From NCBI RefSeq assembly GCF_000308815.1, contig NZ_BAFX01000007.1, positions 1 through 64,000 of the forward strand: a stretch of 64,000 nt of DNA, given 5' to 3'. Shown one piece after another: positions 17,700-26,105 of this stretch. Position 1 is the stretch's first letter. The number at the start of each line of letters is the position of its first letter. The DNA is from Nocardia concava NBRC 100430. GTDB taxonomy: Bacteria; Actinomycetota; Actinomycetes; Mycobacteriales; Mycobacteriaceae. The position numbers and the translations under genes were made by a program. Below the pieces are notes generated by a model, which was not told the DNA's origin, did not search any database, and worked only from the letters and a program-made list of their open reading frames with translations.

Positions 17700-20096
17700 T
17701 CACGGTTCGGTGTGGCCGCCGTCACCTTCGCCGAGCTCGGCCAGCACCGCCCGCAGCAGGCGTGCGGCACCGGCCTTGTCCAACGGGTTGTTGCCGTTCC
17801 CGCACTTGGGGGACTGCACGCACGACGGGCAGCCGGCGGCGCACCCGCAGGAGTCGATGGCCCCCAAAGTGGCCGTCAACCAGTGCCGGAGCCGCGAGAA
17901 CGCGCGCTCGGCGAAGCCCGCCCCACCCGGATGCCCGTCGTAGACGAACACCGTGGGCAGCCCCGTATCCGCGTGTTCAGCCGTCGACACGCCGCCGATA
18001 TCCCACCGGTCGCAGGTCGCGACCAGTGGCAGCATGCCGATGGCGGCGTGCTCGGCCGCGTGCAGTGCGCCCGCGGCGTGCCGCGCGTCGATCCCGGCCC
18101 GAGCCAGCAGGTCCGGTGTGACCGTGTAGAACACGGCCCGGGTGGGCAGCGTCTGGGCGGGCAGGTCCAGGTCGATCATGTCGAGCACCTCGCCGCTGGG
18201 CAGTCTGCGCAGGTAGCCGATGACCTGCCGGGTCACCCGCACCCAGGCCAAAGCCGTGGTGACCGAGCCGAATCGGCGTTCCTCGGTCACCGCCTCGATC
18301 TCCAGCGAGGTCACCGCCCGGGCGCTGGTGCTCCACCCCGGCGTGTCGGCGTGCACCAGGGCCACGCCTTCCTCCAGGTCCAGCTCGTCGACCACATAGC
18401 TCTCGCCCTGATGCAGGTGCACCGCGCCGGGATGCAGCGTGGCCGGTGCGCGCCCGGCATCGGTCGTGCCGAGCATGCGCCCCGACTCGCCGTCCACCAC
18501 GGCGATCGCCGAGCCGATGCCGCCGCGCACGTCGACCGCGTCGTGCGGATGCGCGTCGGCGGTCACGAACCAGCGCGCGGTCCCGTCCCGGGCCACGCCC
18601 GCGCGCCGCCGGATCAGCCCCTGTTCGGCCAGGTCGGACAGCAGATCCCAGGCTTGGAAGTCGTGCACCTCGGCATCGCTGAGCGGCTGTTCCAGGGCCG
18701 CGCACAGCAGGTGTGGCCCGAGCACGTACGGGTTGTGCGGGTCGGTGATGCTGGCCTCCAGCGGCCGCCCGAGCAGCGCTTCCGGATGGTGCACGAGGTA
18801 GGTGTCCAGCGGGTCGTCACGCGCGATGAGCAGCACGAGCGAGCCTTGCGTGCGGCGGCCGGCGCGCCCGGCCTGCTGCCAGAACGAGGCCACCGTCCCC
18901 GGATATCCCGCCACCACAACGGCATCCAACCCCGCGATGTCCACGCCCAGCTCCAGCGCGTTCGTGGTGGCCGCACCCAGCAGCGAGCCCTCCGAAAGCG
19001 CCGCCTCCAGCGCCCGCCGATCCTCGGCCAGATACCCGGCCCGATATGCCGCGACACGCCCCGGGAGCTCGGCGTCCACGTCCGCCAGCAGCCGTCGCGT
19101 ATCCATCGCCACCAGTTCGGCCCCGCGCCGCGACCGCACGAAGGTCAACGTGCGCGCGCCCTCGGTGACCAGATCCGCCATCACCGTGGCGGCCTCCGCT
19201 CCGGCCGAACGTCGCACGGCCGCACCGTTTTCCCCGGTCACACCCGCTCCGAGCAGCGGCGGCTCCCACAGCGCCACCGTGCGCGCCCCTTGCGGCGATC
19301 CGTCCTCGGTGACCGCGACACACGGTGCGCCGATCAGTTTCTCGGCCGTCGCGGCCGGATCCGCCGCGGTCGCCGAGCACAGCACGAACACCGGATCCGC
19401 CCCGTACCGCGCGGCGAGTCGCCGTAGTCGGCGCAGCACCAGCGCCACATGCGAGCCGAAAACGCCTCGGTATATATGGCATTCGTCGACTACGATGTAC
19501 TTCAGCTGCCGGAACAGCCGTGCCCAGCGCTGATGTCCGCGCAGCATCCCCACGTGCAGCATGTCCGGATTCGTGAACACCCACCGCGAGTGCGCCCGCA
19601 CCCACTGCCGGATCTCGGCGGGCGTATCGCCGTCGTAGGGCGCGGGATGCACGTTTCGCAACGGATCCTCGCTGGTCAGCTCGTTGATCATGCGTAGCTG
19701 ATCGGCCCCGAGCGCCTTGGTCGGCGCGAGGTACAGTGCCGTCGCGCGCGGATCTTCCTGCAGCGCGGTCAGCACGGGTAGCTGATACGCCAGCGATTTC
19801 CCGGACGCCGTTCCGGTCGACACCACCACGTGCCGCCCCGCCGCGGCCAGGTCCGCGGCCCGGATCTGGTGGCTCCACGGTTCCGCGACGCCGGCGGCCT
19901 GAACTGCGGCGATGACATCCGGAGATGTCCATTCGGGCCATTTCGTGACCTGGGCCGCACGCGGCGGTAGCTCGGTTACATGGGTGAGGCGGGAGTCACC
20001 GGAATGCTGGCCGTTCAGGACACGATTCAGCAACGATCTCCCATAGCTGATGTCGCTGTTGTCTCCGCTGGATCGCGGCTGATCTTCACCATTCAT
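17700..20096 (-). CDS. DECH-box helicase with DUF1998 domain (MrfA/Rv3649 type)
   Basis: 798-residue superfamily 2 helicase. Seen: P-loop VSTGTASGKS near residue 85, DECH box (VVDECHIYRGVFGSHVAL), helicase C-terminal half with QQAGRAGRR, and a C-terminal cysteine cluster (CDRWDIGG, CGCAAGCPSCVQSPKC) of the DUF1998/MZB type. The family includes MrfA, a mitomycin-adduct DNA repair helicase of Bacillus, and is regularly found next to Tad genes in actinobacteria. ATG at 20094-20096; a longer reading to 20162 is possible. A repair role is inferred from the family. Confidence 0.92.
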   Translation of the reverse strand: MNGEDQPRSSGDNSDISYGRSLLNRVLNGQHSGDSRLTHVTELPPRAAQVTKWPEWTSPDVIAAVQAAGVAEPWSHQIRAADLAAAGRHVVVSTGTASGKSLAYQLPVLTALQEDPRATALYLAPTKALGADQLRMINELTSEDPLRNVHPAPYDGDTPAEIRQWVRAHSRWVFTNPDMLHVGMLRGHQRWARLFRQLKYIVVDECHIYRGVFGSHVALVLRRLRRLAARYGADPVFVLCSATAADPAATAEKLIGAPCVAVTEDGSPQGARTVALWEPPLLGAGVTGENGAAVRRSAGAEAATVMADLVTEGARTLTFVRSRRGAELVAMDTRRLLADVDAELPGRVAAYRAGYLAEDRRALEAALSEGSLLGAATTNALELGVDIAGLDAVVVAGYPGTVASFWQQAGRAGRRTQGSLVLLIARDDPLDTYLVHHPEALLGRPLEASITDPHNPYVLGPHLLCAALEQPLSDAEVHDFQAWDLLSDLAEQGLIRRRAGVARDGTARWFVTADAHPHDAVDVRGGIGSAIAVVDGESGRMLGTTDAGRAPATLHPGAVHLHQGESYVVDELDLEEGVALVHADTPGWSTSARAVTSLEIEAVTEERRFGSVTTALAWVRVTRQVIGYLRRLPSGEVLDMIDLDLPAQTLPTRAVFYTVTPDLLARAGIDARHAAGALHAAEHAAIGMLPLVATCDRWDIGGVSTAEHADTGLPTVFVYDGHPGGAGFAERAFSRLRHWLTATLGAIDSCGCAAGCPSCVQSPKCGNGNNPLDKAGAARLLRAVLAELGEGDGGHTEP

Positions 20097-20531
20097 CGAA
20101 GCGTCACCGCGACACGCCGAACGGGTGCGAAACGTGTGTGCGCCCGCTGCCCTACCTGCCATTTCACTGCAGAGTAGCGGCTTGCCTCGCGGCCGGTTTG
20201 CCAGATGCTCGCTCTGTTATCCGGAAGCAAACCAACTTCAAGTACGGATTTGGGCATTATGCCCCTCACCTGCGCATTCGCAAGATCAACTTTTTTGCAA
20301 ATTGTGGGTAACTCGGCTGTTGAATTGCCGGAAGACATGGTTCACTGGTTCCTGGTCGCAAGCTTCTGTGTTCGAGGGAACGGATCGAAAGTCCAAACCA
20401 TCAGCAGGATCGATGTTGCGAACGGTGTACTAGGTGCTTTCCTGCAGGGGGAACAGAGTACAGCGGTCTCAACGGACCCGGTGGACGAACCTCGTTGTCT
20501 ACCGTTCCGGTATGGAAAGAGAAGGAACAGA
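20097..20531. other. divergent helicase-cspA intergenic region
   Basis: 435 bases without a credible gene. It holds the helicase promoter (minus strand, 20256-20283) and must hold the cspA promoter and 5' leader, which I cannot place. Cold-shock genes often have long structured leaders, and the 250 bases before cspA would allow one. Confidence 0.5.
20256..20283 (-). promoter_or_regulatory. putative helicase promoter
   Basis: Minus-strand TTGCGA (20278-20283) and CATAAT (20256-20261) separated by 16 bases, about 160 bases upstream of the helicase ATG. Confidence 0.5.
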
Positions 20532-20735
20532 ATGGCACAGGGAACTGTGAAGTGGTTCAACGCGGAGAAGGGGTTCGGCTTCATCGCGCCCGAGGACGGC
20601 TCCGCTGACGTCTTCGTCCACTACTCCGAGATCCAGGGGACGGGCTTCCGCACCCTCGAGGAGAACCAGAAGGTCGAGTTCGAGGTTGGCCAGGGCACCA
20701 AGGGCCCGCAGGCCACCGGTGTTCGGGCGCTCTGA
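20532..20735 (+). CDS. cspA: cold-shock protein
   Basis: 67-residue single cold-shock domain protein with both RNA-binding motifs, KGFGFI (RNP1) and VFVHYS (RNP2), starting [10 protein letters not shown]. It binds single-stranded RNA/DNA and acts as an RNA chaperone. ATG at 20532 follows GAAGGA. Placement between the helicase and topA matches Rv3648c. Confidence 0.97.
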   Translation: MAQGTVKWFNAEKGFGFIAPEDGSADVFVHYSEIQGTGFRTLEENQKVEFEVGQGTKGPQATGVRAL

Positions 20736-20757
20736 GCGAGCCCTCCCGAAGGTATCC

Positions 20758-20787
20758 GTCCCCCATCGCCCCCTGGCGGTGGGGGAC
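20758..20787 (+). terminator. hairpin terminator of cspA
   Basis: GTCCCCCATCGCC (20758-20770) pairs with GGCGGTGGGGGAC (20775-20787) with one G-U pair and a four-base loop, 22 bases past the cspA stop. No T-run. Confidence 0.7.
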
Positions 20788-20974
20788 GACCCATATCTCG
20801 ACCCATTACACTCGATCACGATCAGGGGCTACATCGTCGCCGTGCACCAGTCACGGCCTTTGAACACGGTATAAACGTTGCTGGCAGCGATATCGGACAT
20901 CGCAGCCGCTTGCCCCAGCCGCGTATGGCGCGTACACCAGCCGACGTGGATCGAGACGAAAGGTGTGTTCGCCG

Positions 20975-23929
20975 GTGGCAACACGAGACCGCGGTGCAGC
21001 GCCGAACTCCCAGGCAGCGCCCGACCAGGGCCGTTCCCTGCGTCGTCTCGTGATTGTCGAGTCGCCGACGAAGGCCAAGAAGATCGCCCCCTACCTGGGC
21101 CGCGGCTATGTCGTGGAGGCCTCGGTCGGTCACATCCGAGACCTGCCGCGCGGTGCGGCGGACGTGCCCGCCAAATACAAGGGACAGCAGTGGGCCCGGC
21201 TCGGCGTCGACGTCGATCACGACTTCGAGCCCATCTATGTGGTCAGCCCCGAGAAGAAGGGGAAGGTCAGCGAGCTGAAGAGCCTGCTGGCCGACGCCGA
21301 CGAGCTCTACCTCGCCACCGACCCCGACCGCGAGGGCGAGGCCATCGCTTGGCATCTGCTCGAGACGCTCAAGCCCAAGGTGCCGGTGCGGCGCATGGTG
21401 TTCCACGAGATCACCGAGCCGGCCATTCAGGCCGCCGCCGCCGATACCCGTGAACTGGACCAGGATCTGGTCGACGCGCAGGAGACGCGGCGCATCCTGG
21501 ATCGGCTCTACGGCTACGAAGTGTCGCCGGTGCTGTGGAAGAAGGTCATGCCGCGCCTGTCGGCGGGCCGCGTGCAGTCGGTGGCGACGCGCGTCATCGT
21601 GCAGCGGGAGCGGGAGCGCATGGCGTTCCGGTCCGCGGAGTACTGGGATATCGCGGCCAAGCTGGACGCGGGCGGGGACGAGAGCGGCGGGAATCCGCGG
21701 GTCTTCGGCGCGCGACTGGTCAGCGTGCAGGGTTCGCGAGTGGCGACCGGTCGCGATTTCGGCTCCGACGGGCAGCTGAAGTCGCACGGTGTCGTCGTGC
21801 TCGACGCCGGATACGCGCAGCGGCTGGCCGAGGGACTGCACGGGGCGGACCTCACGGTCACCTCGGTGGAATCCAAGCCGTACACGCGAAAGCCGTACGC
21901 GCCGTTCATGACGTCGACGCTGCAGCAGGAGGCCGCGCGCAAGCTGCGCTTCACCTCCGAGCGCACCATGCGGGTGGCGCAGCGGTTGTACGAGAACGGC
22001 TACATCACTTATATGCGTACCGACTCGACGACCCTGTCGGACACGGCGATTCAGGCGGCGCGGGCGCAGGCCACGCAGTTGTACGGCGCGGAATACGTGA
22101 GCCCGACGCCGCGGCAGTACACCCGCAAGGTCAAGAACGCGCAGGAGGCGCACGAGGCGATTCGCCCCTCGGGTGACACCTTCGCGACGCCGGGGCAGCT
22201 GCACAACAAGCTCGACGGTGACGAATTCCGGCTGTACGAGCTGATCTGGCAGCGCACGGTGGCCTCGCAGATGCAGGACGCGCGCGGCACCACGCTGACG
22301 GTGCGCATCACCGGTACCGCGAATTCCGGTGAGGAGTGCGTGTTTTCGGCGTCGGGCCGGACCATCACCTTCCCGGGCTTCCTCAAGGCGTACGTGGAGA
22401 GTGTCGACGAGGAGGCGGGCGGCCAGTCCGATGACGCCGAATCGCGGCTGCCGGCGCTGACCGAGGGCCAGGGCGTCACGGCCATCGAGCTGGCGCCGGA
22501 TGGGCACACCACCAATCCGCCCGCGCGATTCACCGAAGCCTCGCTGATCAAGACGCTGGAAGACCTTGGCATCGGCCGTCCTTCGACGTACTCCTCGATC
22601 ATCAAGACGATTCTCGATCGCGGCTATGTGTACAAGCGCGGTAGCGCGCTGGTGCCGTCGTGGGTGGCGTTCGCGGTGATCGGGCTGCTGGAGGAGCACT
22701 TCGGGCGGCTGGTGGACTTCGACTTCACCGCGGCCATGGAGGATGACCTCGACGCCATCGCCGGTGGGCGCGAGCAGCGCGGAAACTGGTTGTCCTCCTT
22801 CTATTTCGGCGGCGATCACGGGGCCGAGGGTTCGGTGGCCCGCTCGGGTGGTCTGAAGCGGATGGTCGGCGACAATCTCGACGGCATCGACGCGCGAGAA
22901 GTCAACTCCATCAAGCTGTTCGAGGACGAGAACCATCGCGACGTGGTGGTGCGGGTCGGCAAGTTCGGGCCGTACCTCGAGCGCATGATCGTCAATCCCG
23001 ATGACCCGGAAGGTGATTCGATCTCGCAGCGGGCGAACCTGCCCGACGACCTGCCGCCGGACGAGCTGACCCTGGAGGTCGCGGAGAAGCTGTTCTCCAC
23101 GCCGCAGGAGGGTCGCTCGCTGGGTGTCGATCCGGAGTCCGGGCACGAAATCGTCGCCAAGGAAGGACGTTTCGGCCCGTACGTCACCGAGGTGCTGCCG
23201 GAACCGGCGGAGGATATCGACACCGGTGCGAAGAAGACCACGAAAAAGGCGGCCGACAAGCCCAAGCCGCGCACCGGCTCGCTGTTCAAGTCCATGAGCG
23301 TGGAGTCGGTGACGCTCGAGGAGGCCTTGAAGCTGCTGTCGCTGCCGCGCGTGGTGGGTGCGGATCCGACCTCCGGGGACGAGATCACCGCGCAGAACGG
23401 GCGGTACGGGCCCTACCTCAAGAAGGGCACGGACTCGCGCTCGCTCACCAGCGAGGATCAGATCTTCACGGTGACCCTGGAGGAAGCGCTCAAGATCTAC
23501 GCCGAGCCCAAGCGGCGCGGCGGGCAGTCGGCCAGCGCGCCGCCGCTGCGCGAGCTGGGCGTGGACCCGGTGTCGGAGAAGCCGATGGTGATCAAGGACG
23601 GCCGGTTCGGTCCGTATGTCACCGACGGTGAGACCAATGCCAGCCTGCGCAAGGGCGATGAGGTCGAGTCCATCACCGATGCTCGGGCCTCGGAGCTGCT
23701 GGCGGATCGGCGGGCGCGCGGGCCGGTGAAGAAGGCCGCGAAGAAGACCGCCAAGAAGGCGGCGGCGAAGAAGACCCCGGCCAAGAAGACCGCGGTGGCC
23801 AAGACCGTGGTGAAGAAGGCGGCCGCGAAGAAGGCGGCGGCCAAGACGGCCGACGGTGTGACCACCAAGAAGGCCGCGGCCGCGAAGAAGGCTCCGGCGA
23901 AGAAGAGCACGGCTGCCGCGCAGTCCTGA
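20975..23929 (+). CDS. topA: DNA topoisomerase I
   Basis: 984-residue type IA topoisomerase that relaxes negative supercoils. Seen: Toprim domain from RLVIVESPTKAKKI through DPDREGEAIAWH, the active-site tyrosine segment GYITYMRTDSTTL near residue 340, and several repeated C-terminal topo domains (GRFGPYV-type motif occurs repeatedly from about 660 on). It ends in a lysine-alanine tail of about 65 residues (KKAAKKTAKK type), a feature of actinobacterial TopA needed for processivity. GTG at 20975 follows AAAGG; slightly upstream starts are possible. Confidence 0.96.
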   Translation: MATRDRGAAPNSQAAPDQGRSLRRLVIVESPTKAKKIAPYLGRGYVVEASVGHIRDLPRGAADVPAKYKGQQWARLGVDVDHDFEPIYVVSPEKKGKVSELKSLLADADELYLATDPDREGEAIAWHLLETLKPKVPVRRMVFHEITEPAIQAAAADTRELDQDLVDAQETRRILDRLYGYEVSPVLWKKVMPRLSAGRVQSVATRVIVQRERERMAFRSAEYWDIAAKLDAGGDESGGNPRVFGARLVSVQGSRVATGRDFGSDGQLKSHGVVVLDAGYAQRLAEGLHGADLTVTSVESKPYTRKPYAPFMTSTLQQEAARKLRFTSERTMRVAQRLYENGYITYMRTDSTTLSDTAIQAARAQATQLYGAEYVSPTPRQYTRKVKNAQEAHEAIRPSGDTFATPGQLHNKLDGDEFRLYELIWQRTVASQMQDARGTTLTVRITGTANSGEECVFSASGRTITFPGFLKAYVESVDEEAGGQSDDAESRLPALTEGQGVTAIELAPDGHTTNPPARFTEASLIKTLEDLGIGRPSTYSSIIKTILDRGYVYKRGSALVPSWVAFAVIGLLEEHFGRLVDFDFTAAMEDDLDAIAGGREQRGNWLSSFYFGGDHGAEGSVARSGGLKRMVGDNLDGIDAREVNSIKLFEDENHRDVVVRVGKFGPYLERMIVNPDDPEGDSISQRANLPDDLPPDELTLEVAEKLFSTPQEGRSLGVDPESGHEIVAKEGRFGPYVTEVLPEPAEDIDTGAKKTTKKAADKPKPRTGSLFKSMSVESVTLEEALKLLSLPRVVGADPTSGDEITAQNGRYGPYLKKGTDSRSLTSEDQIFTVTLEEALKIYAEPKRRGGQSASAPPLRELGVDPVSEKPMVIKDGRFGPYVTDGETNASLRKGDEVESITDARASELLADRRARGPVKKAAKKTAKKAAAKKTPAKKTAVAKTVVKKAAAKKAAAKTADGVTTKKAAAAKKAPAKKSTAAAQS

Positions 23930-23940
23930 GCGAAGCTCGT

Positions 23941-23972
23941 CGAAATGCTCCCGTCCCGGCGGGAGCATTTCG
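23941..23972 (+). terminator. terminator of topA
   Basis: Perfect 13-bp inverted repeat CGAAATGCTCCCG/CGGGAGCATTTCG with a 6-base loop, 11 bases after the topA stop. Confidence 0.8.
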
Positions 23973-24048
23973 CATTTCAGCCGCTGTTTCCTGTCGGTGC
24001 CCTGCCGTAGCGTGAGCCTGGTAACACGCACCAGCGGAAGGACATTCG

Positions 24049-24555
24049 ATGACCGTCGACCATGAGCGTGAAGAACTGATCAAGATCCTGGACAGCCAGC
24101 GGGAGCTGTTCCGGATCACCGTCCGCGGCATCGACGACGAGCAGGCGCGGCAGCGCACCACGGTCAGTGAACTCACCCTCGGCGGTCTGCTCAGCCATCT
24201 GGTGAATGTGGAGAAGCACTGGACCACGATCCTGGTCGAGCGTGATCCGAACTCCGAATTCGATGTCTCCCGAATGGATTCCGAGTACCGGCTGGATCCG
24301 GATCAGACGGTCGCCGGGCTGCTCGCGGAGTGGGAGGTGGTCGCGGAGCACACCGCGAAGCTGGTCCGGGAGCTACCCAACCTCGAGGATTCGGTGCCGA
24401 CGCCGACCGCGCCGTGGGCGCCGGAGCGGGTGTATCTGACCGCCCGCTACATCGTGCTGCATATTCTGCGGGAGATCGCGCATCACTCCGGGCACGCGGA
24501 CATCATCCGGGAAGCCTTGGACGGGGCCAACACCACGTATCAGCGCGCTAACTGA
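24049..24555 (+). CDS. DinB-like (DUF664) metal-binding protein
   Basis: 168 residues, four-helix DinB/YfiT fold. Metal-ligand histidines are apparent in LLSHLVNVEKHW and in the C-terminal HILREIAHHSGHADIIRE. Members include thiol-dependent transferases (mycothiol- or bacillithiol-using) and proteins of unknown role; nothing here fixes the reaction. ATG at 24049 follows GCGGAAGGA. Single-gene unit between topA and holB. Confidence 0.85.
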   Translation: MTVDHEREELIKILDSQRELFRITVRGIDDEQARQRTTVSELTLGGLLSHLVNVEKHWTTILVERDPNSEFDVSRMDSEYRLDPDQTVAGLLAEWEVVAEHTAKLVRELPNLEDSVPTPTAPWAPERVYLTARYIVLHILREIAHHSGHADIIREALDGANTTYQRAN

Positions 24556-24616
24556 GTTCCAGCGCGCCCGCTGACCGTCGGCCGGGCTGTCGGGGGTGGC
24601 GGCTAAGGTTGTGCGC

Positions 24617-25831
24617 GTGGCAGGTGTCTTCGATCGGCTGGTCGGCCAGGGTGCGGTGGAATCCGATCTCACCGCCGCCGCGGTCGCGGCGCGGGGTGGG
24701 GCCGGGTCCTCGTCGGCGATGACGCATTCGTGGTTGTTCACCGGGCCGCCCGGGTCGGGGCGGTCGGTGGCGGCGCTGTGTTTCGCGGCGGCCCTGCAGT
24801 GCACCGATGAGGGGACGCCCGGGTGCGGGCGCTGCCACGCGTGCACCACCACCATGGCCGGGACGCACGGCGATGTGCGGCGCGTGGTGCCCGAGGGCCT
24901 GAGCATCGGCACCAAGGAGATGCGCGAGATCGTGCAGGTGGCCTCGCGGCGACCGAGCACCGGGCGCTGGCAGGTCGTGGTGGTCGAGGATGCCGACCGG
25001 TTGACCGAGGCGGCGGGCAATGTGCTGCTCAAGGTGGTCGAGGAGCCGCCGGAGCGCACGGTGTTCCTGCTCTGCGCGCCCTCGGTGGATCCCGAGGATA
25101 TTTCGGTGACGCTCCGATCCCGGTGTCGCCATGTGCATTTGGCGACGCCGTCGGTGGCCTCGATCGCCCAGGTGCTGCGGGAGCGGGACGGGCTGGACGA
25201 GAAGGTCGCGAACTGGGCGGCGTCGGTCAGCGGCGGGCATGTGGGCCGGGCCCGGCGGCTGGCCACCGACAATGAGGCGCGGGCGCGCCGCAAGCGCGCA
25301 CTGGCCCTGGTCACCGCGACCGCGCGCCCCGCGGCCGCCTACACCGCCGCGGACGAGCTGGTGAAGTCGGCCGATGACGAGGCCAAGCAGGTCAGCGCCG
25401 AGCGGGACGAGAAGGAACGCGACGAGCTGGCCACCGCCCTCGGCGCGGGCGGCACCGGCAAGGGCACCGCCGGGGCCACCCGCGGTTCCGCCGGAGCCCT
25501 GAAAGACCTGGAGAAACGCCAGAAGTCGCGCGCAACCCGCACCGGCCGCGACGCCCTGGACCGGGCCTTGATCGATGTCGCGGGCATGTACCGCGACGCC
25601 CTCGCGGTCCGTTTCGGCGCCGCCAAGGCCGACTCCTCCTCGGGCGTCGTCCTCACCCACCCGGACATGGCCGACCAGATCCGCGAACTCGCGACCGACG
25701 TCCGCCCCGAGGGCCTGCTCCTCTCCATCCAGGCCGTCCTCGACTGCCGCACCGCCCTCGAAACCAATGTGAAGCCCCGCTTCGCCCTGGCAGCCATGGC
25801 CGCCGCCCTCATCGCCGCCCGCTCGGCCTGA
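24617..25831 (+). CDS. holB: DNA polymerase III clamp-loader subunit delta'
   Basis: 404 residues, AAA+ clamp-loader family. The P-loop is GPPGSGRS with Arg in place of Lys, as expected for the non-ATP-hydrolysing delta' subunit. A zinc module CTDEGTPGCGRCHAC follows, then VVVVEDADRLTEAAGNVLLKVVEEPP and the sensor region TLRSRCRHV (Arg finger segment). A glycine/alanine linker near 275-300 separates the collar domain. GTG at 24617 chosen because TAAGG lies upstream and homologues start AGVFDRL. Matches Rv3644c. Confidence 0.92.
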   Translation: MAGVFDRLVGQGAVESDLTAAAVAARGGAGSSSAMTHSWLFTGPPGSGRSVAALCFAAALQCTDEGTPGCGRCHACTTTMAGTHGDVRRVVPEGLSIGTKEMREIVQVASRRPSTGRWQVVVVEDADRLTEAAGNVLLKVVEEPPERTVFLLCAPSVDPEDISVTLRSRCRHVHLATPSVASIAQVLRERDGLDEKVANWAASVSGGHVGRARRLATDNEARARRKRALALVTATARPAAAYTAADELVKSADDEAKQVSAERDEKERDELATALGAGGTGKGTAGATRGSAGALKDLEKRQKSRATRTGRDALDRALIDVAGMYRDALAVRFGAAKADSSSGVVLTHPDMADQIRELATDVRPEGLLLSIQAVLDCRTALETNVKPRFALAAMAAALIAARSA

Positions 25832-25889
25832 TCCCGGCATACCACCCGTGACCCCGACCACCCGTTTTCGTGATCCGGCGGCGAGACGA

Positions 25890-25895
25890 TAGACT
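25890..25895 (+). promoter_or_regulatory. possible -10 of the tRNA-Thr gene
   Basis: TAGACT ends 18 bases before the tRNA 5' end. No convincing -35 hexamer is visible. Confidence 0.35.
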
Positions 25896-25913
25896 CTCAG
25901 CGCCGGAAGGCAC

Positions 25914-25989
25914 GCCGCCTTAGCTCAGTCGGTAGAGCGCTTCACTCGTAATGAAAAGGTCGGGGGTTCGATTCCCCCAGGCGGCTCCA
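25914..25989 (+). tRNA. tRNA-Thr (anticodon CGT)
   Basis: Acceptor stem GCCGCCT (25914-25920) pairs with AGGCGGC (25979-25985), discriminator T at 25986, then an encoded CCA. Anticodon loop CTCGTAA gives anticodon CGT, reading ACG (threonine). T-arm GGGGGTTCGATTCCCCC is perfect. The 3' half from 25942 is identical to 34704-34749, so the present tRNA is a hybrid: its 5' part is native and its 3' part was restored by the integrated element. Confidence 0.97.
25942..25987 (+). repeat. attachment site copy, left (attL core)
   Basis: 46 bases from inside the anticodon arm to the discriminator region of tRNA-Thr, identical to 34704-34749. First mismatches are at 25941 (T against C) and 25988 (C against G). 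Confidence 0.95.
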
Positions 25990-26010
25990 GGTCAGAGACC
26001 AATTCCCTTA

Positions 26011-26026
26011 TCCCCCTTCGGGGGGA
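26011..26026 (+). terminator. UUCG-loop hairpin after the tRNA, inside the element
   Basis: TCCCCC-TTCG-GGGGGA, a six-pair stem with the very stable UUCG loop, 21 bases past the encoded CCA. It probably ends the tRNA transcript now that the native terminator (34757-34790) has been moved 8.8 kb away. Confidence 0.6.
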
Positions 26027-26036
26027 CTTATGCCCA

Positions 26037-26056
26037 GCGTGCCGAGGTTGTGCCAA
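26037..26056 (+). repeat. putative integrase arm-type site, left
   Basis: GCGTGCCGAGGTTGTGCCAA, 18 of 20 bases identical to 34580-34599 near the other end. Position about 50 bases inside the left core fits an arm-binding site of a lambda-type integrase. Confidence 0.5.
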
Positions 26057-26105
26057 CTCTTGGGCGAGCATCCCGGATCAGGGCACCCGGTCGAACATCA
26101 TCGGA

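Noticed and set aside
20822..24031. Very long open frame on the minus strand across topA
   Set aside because: Antisense to topA; arginine/leucine/histidine-rich with no domain, an artefact of high-GC codon usage.
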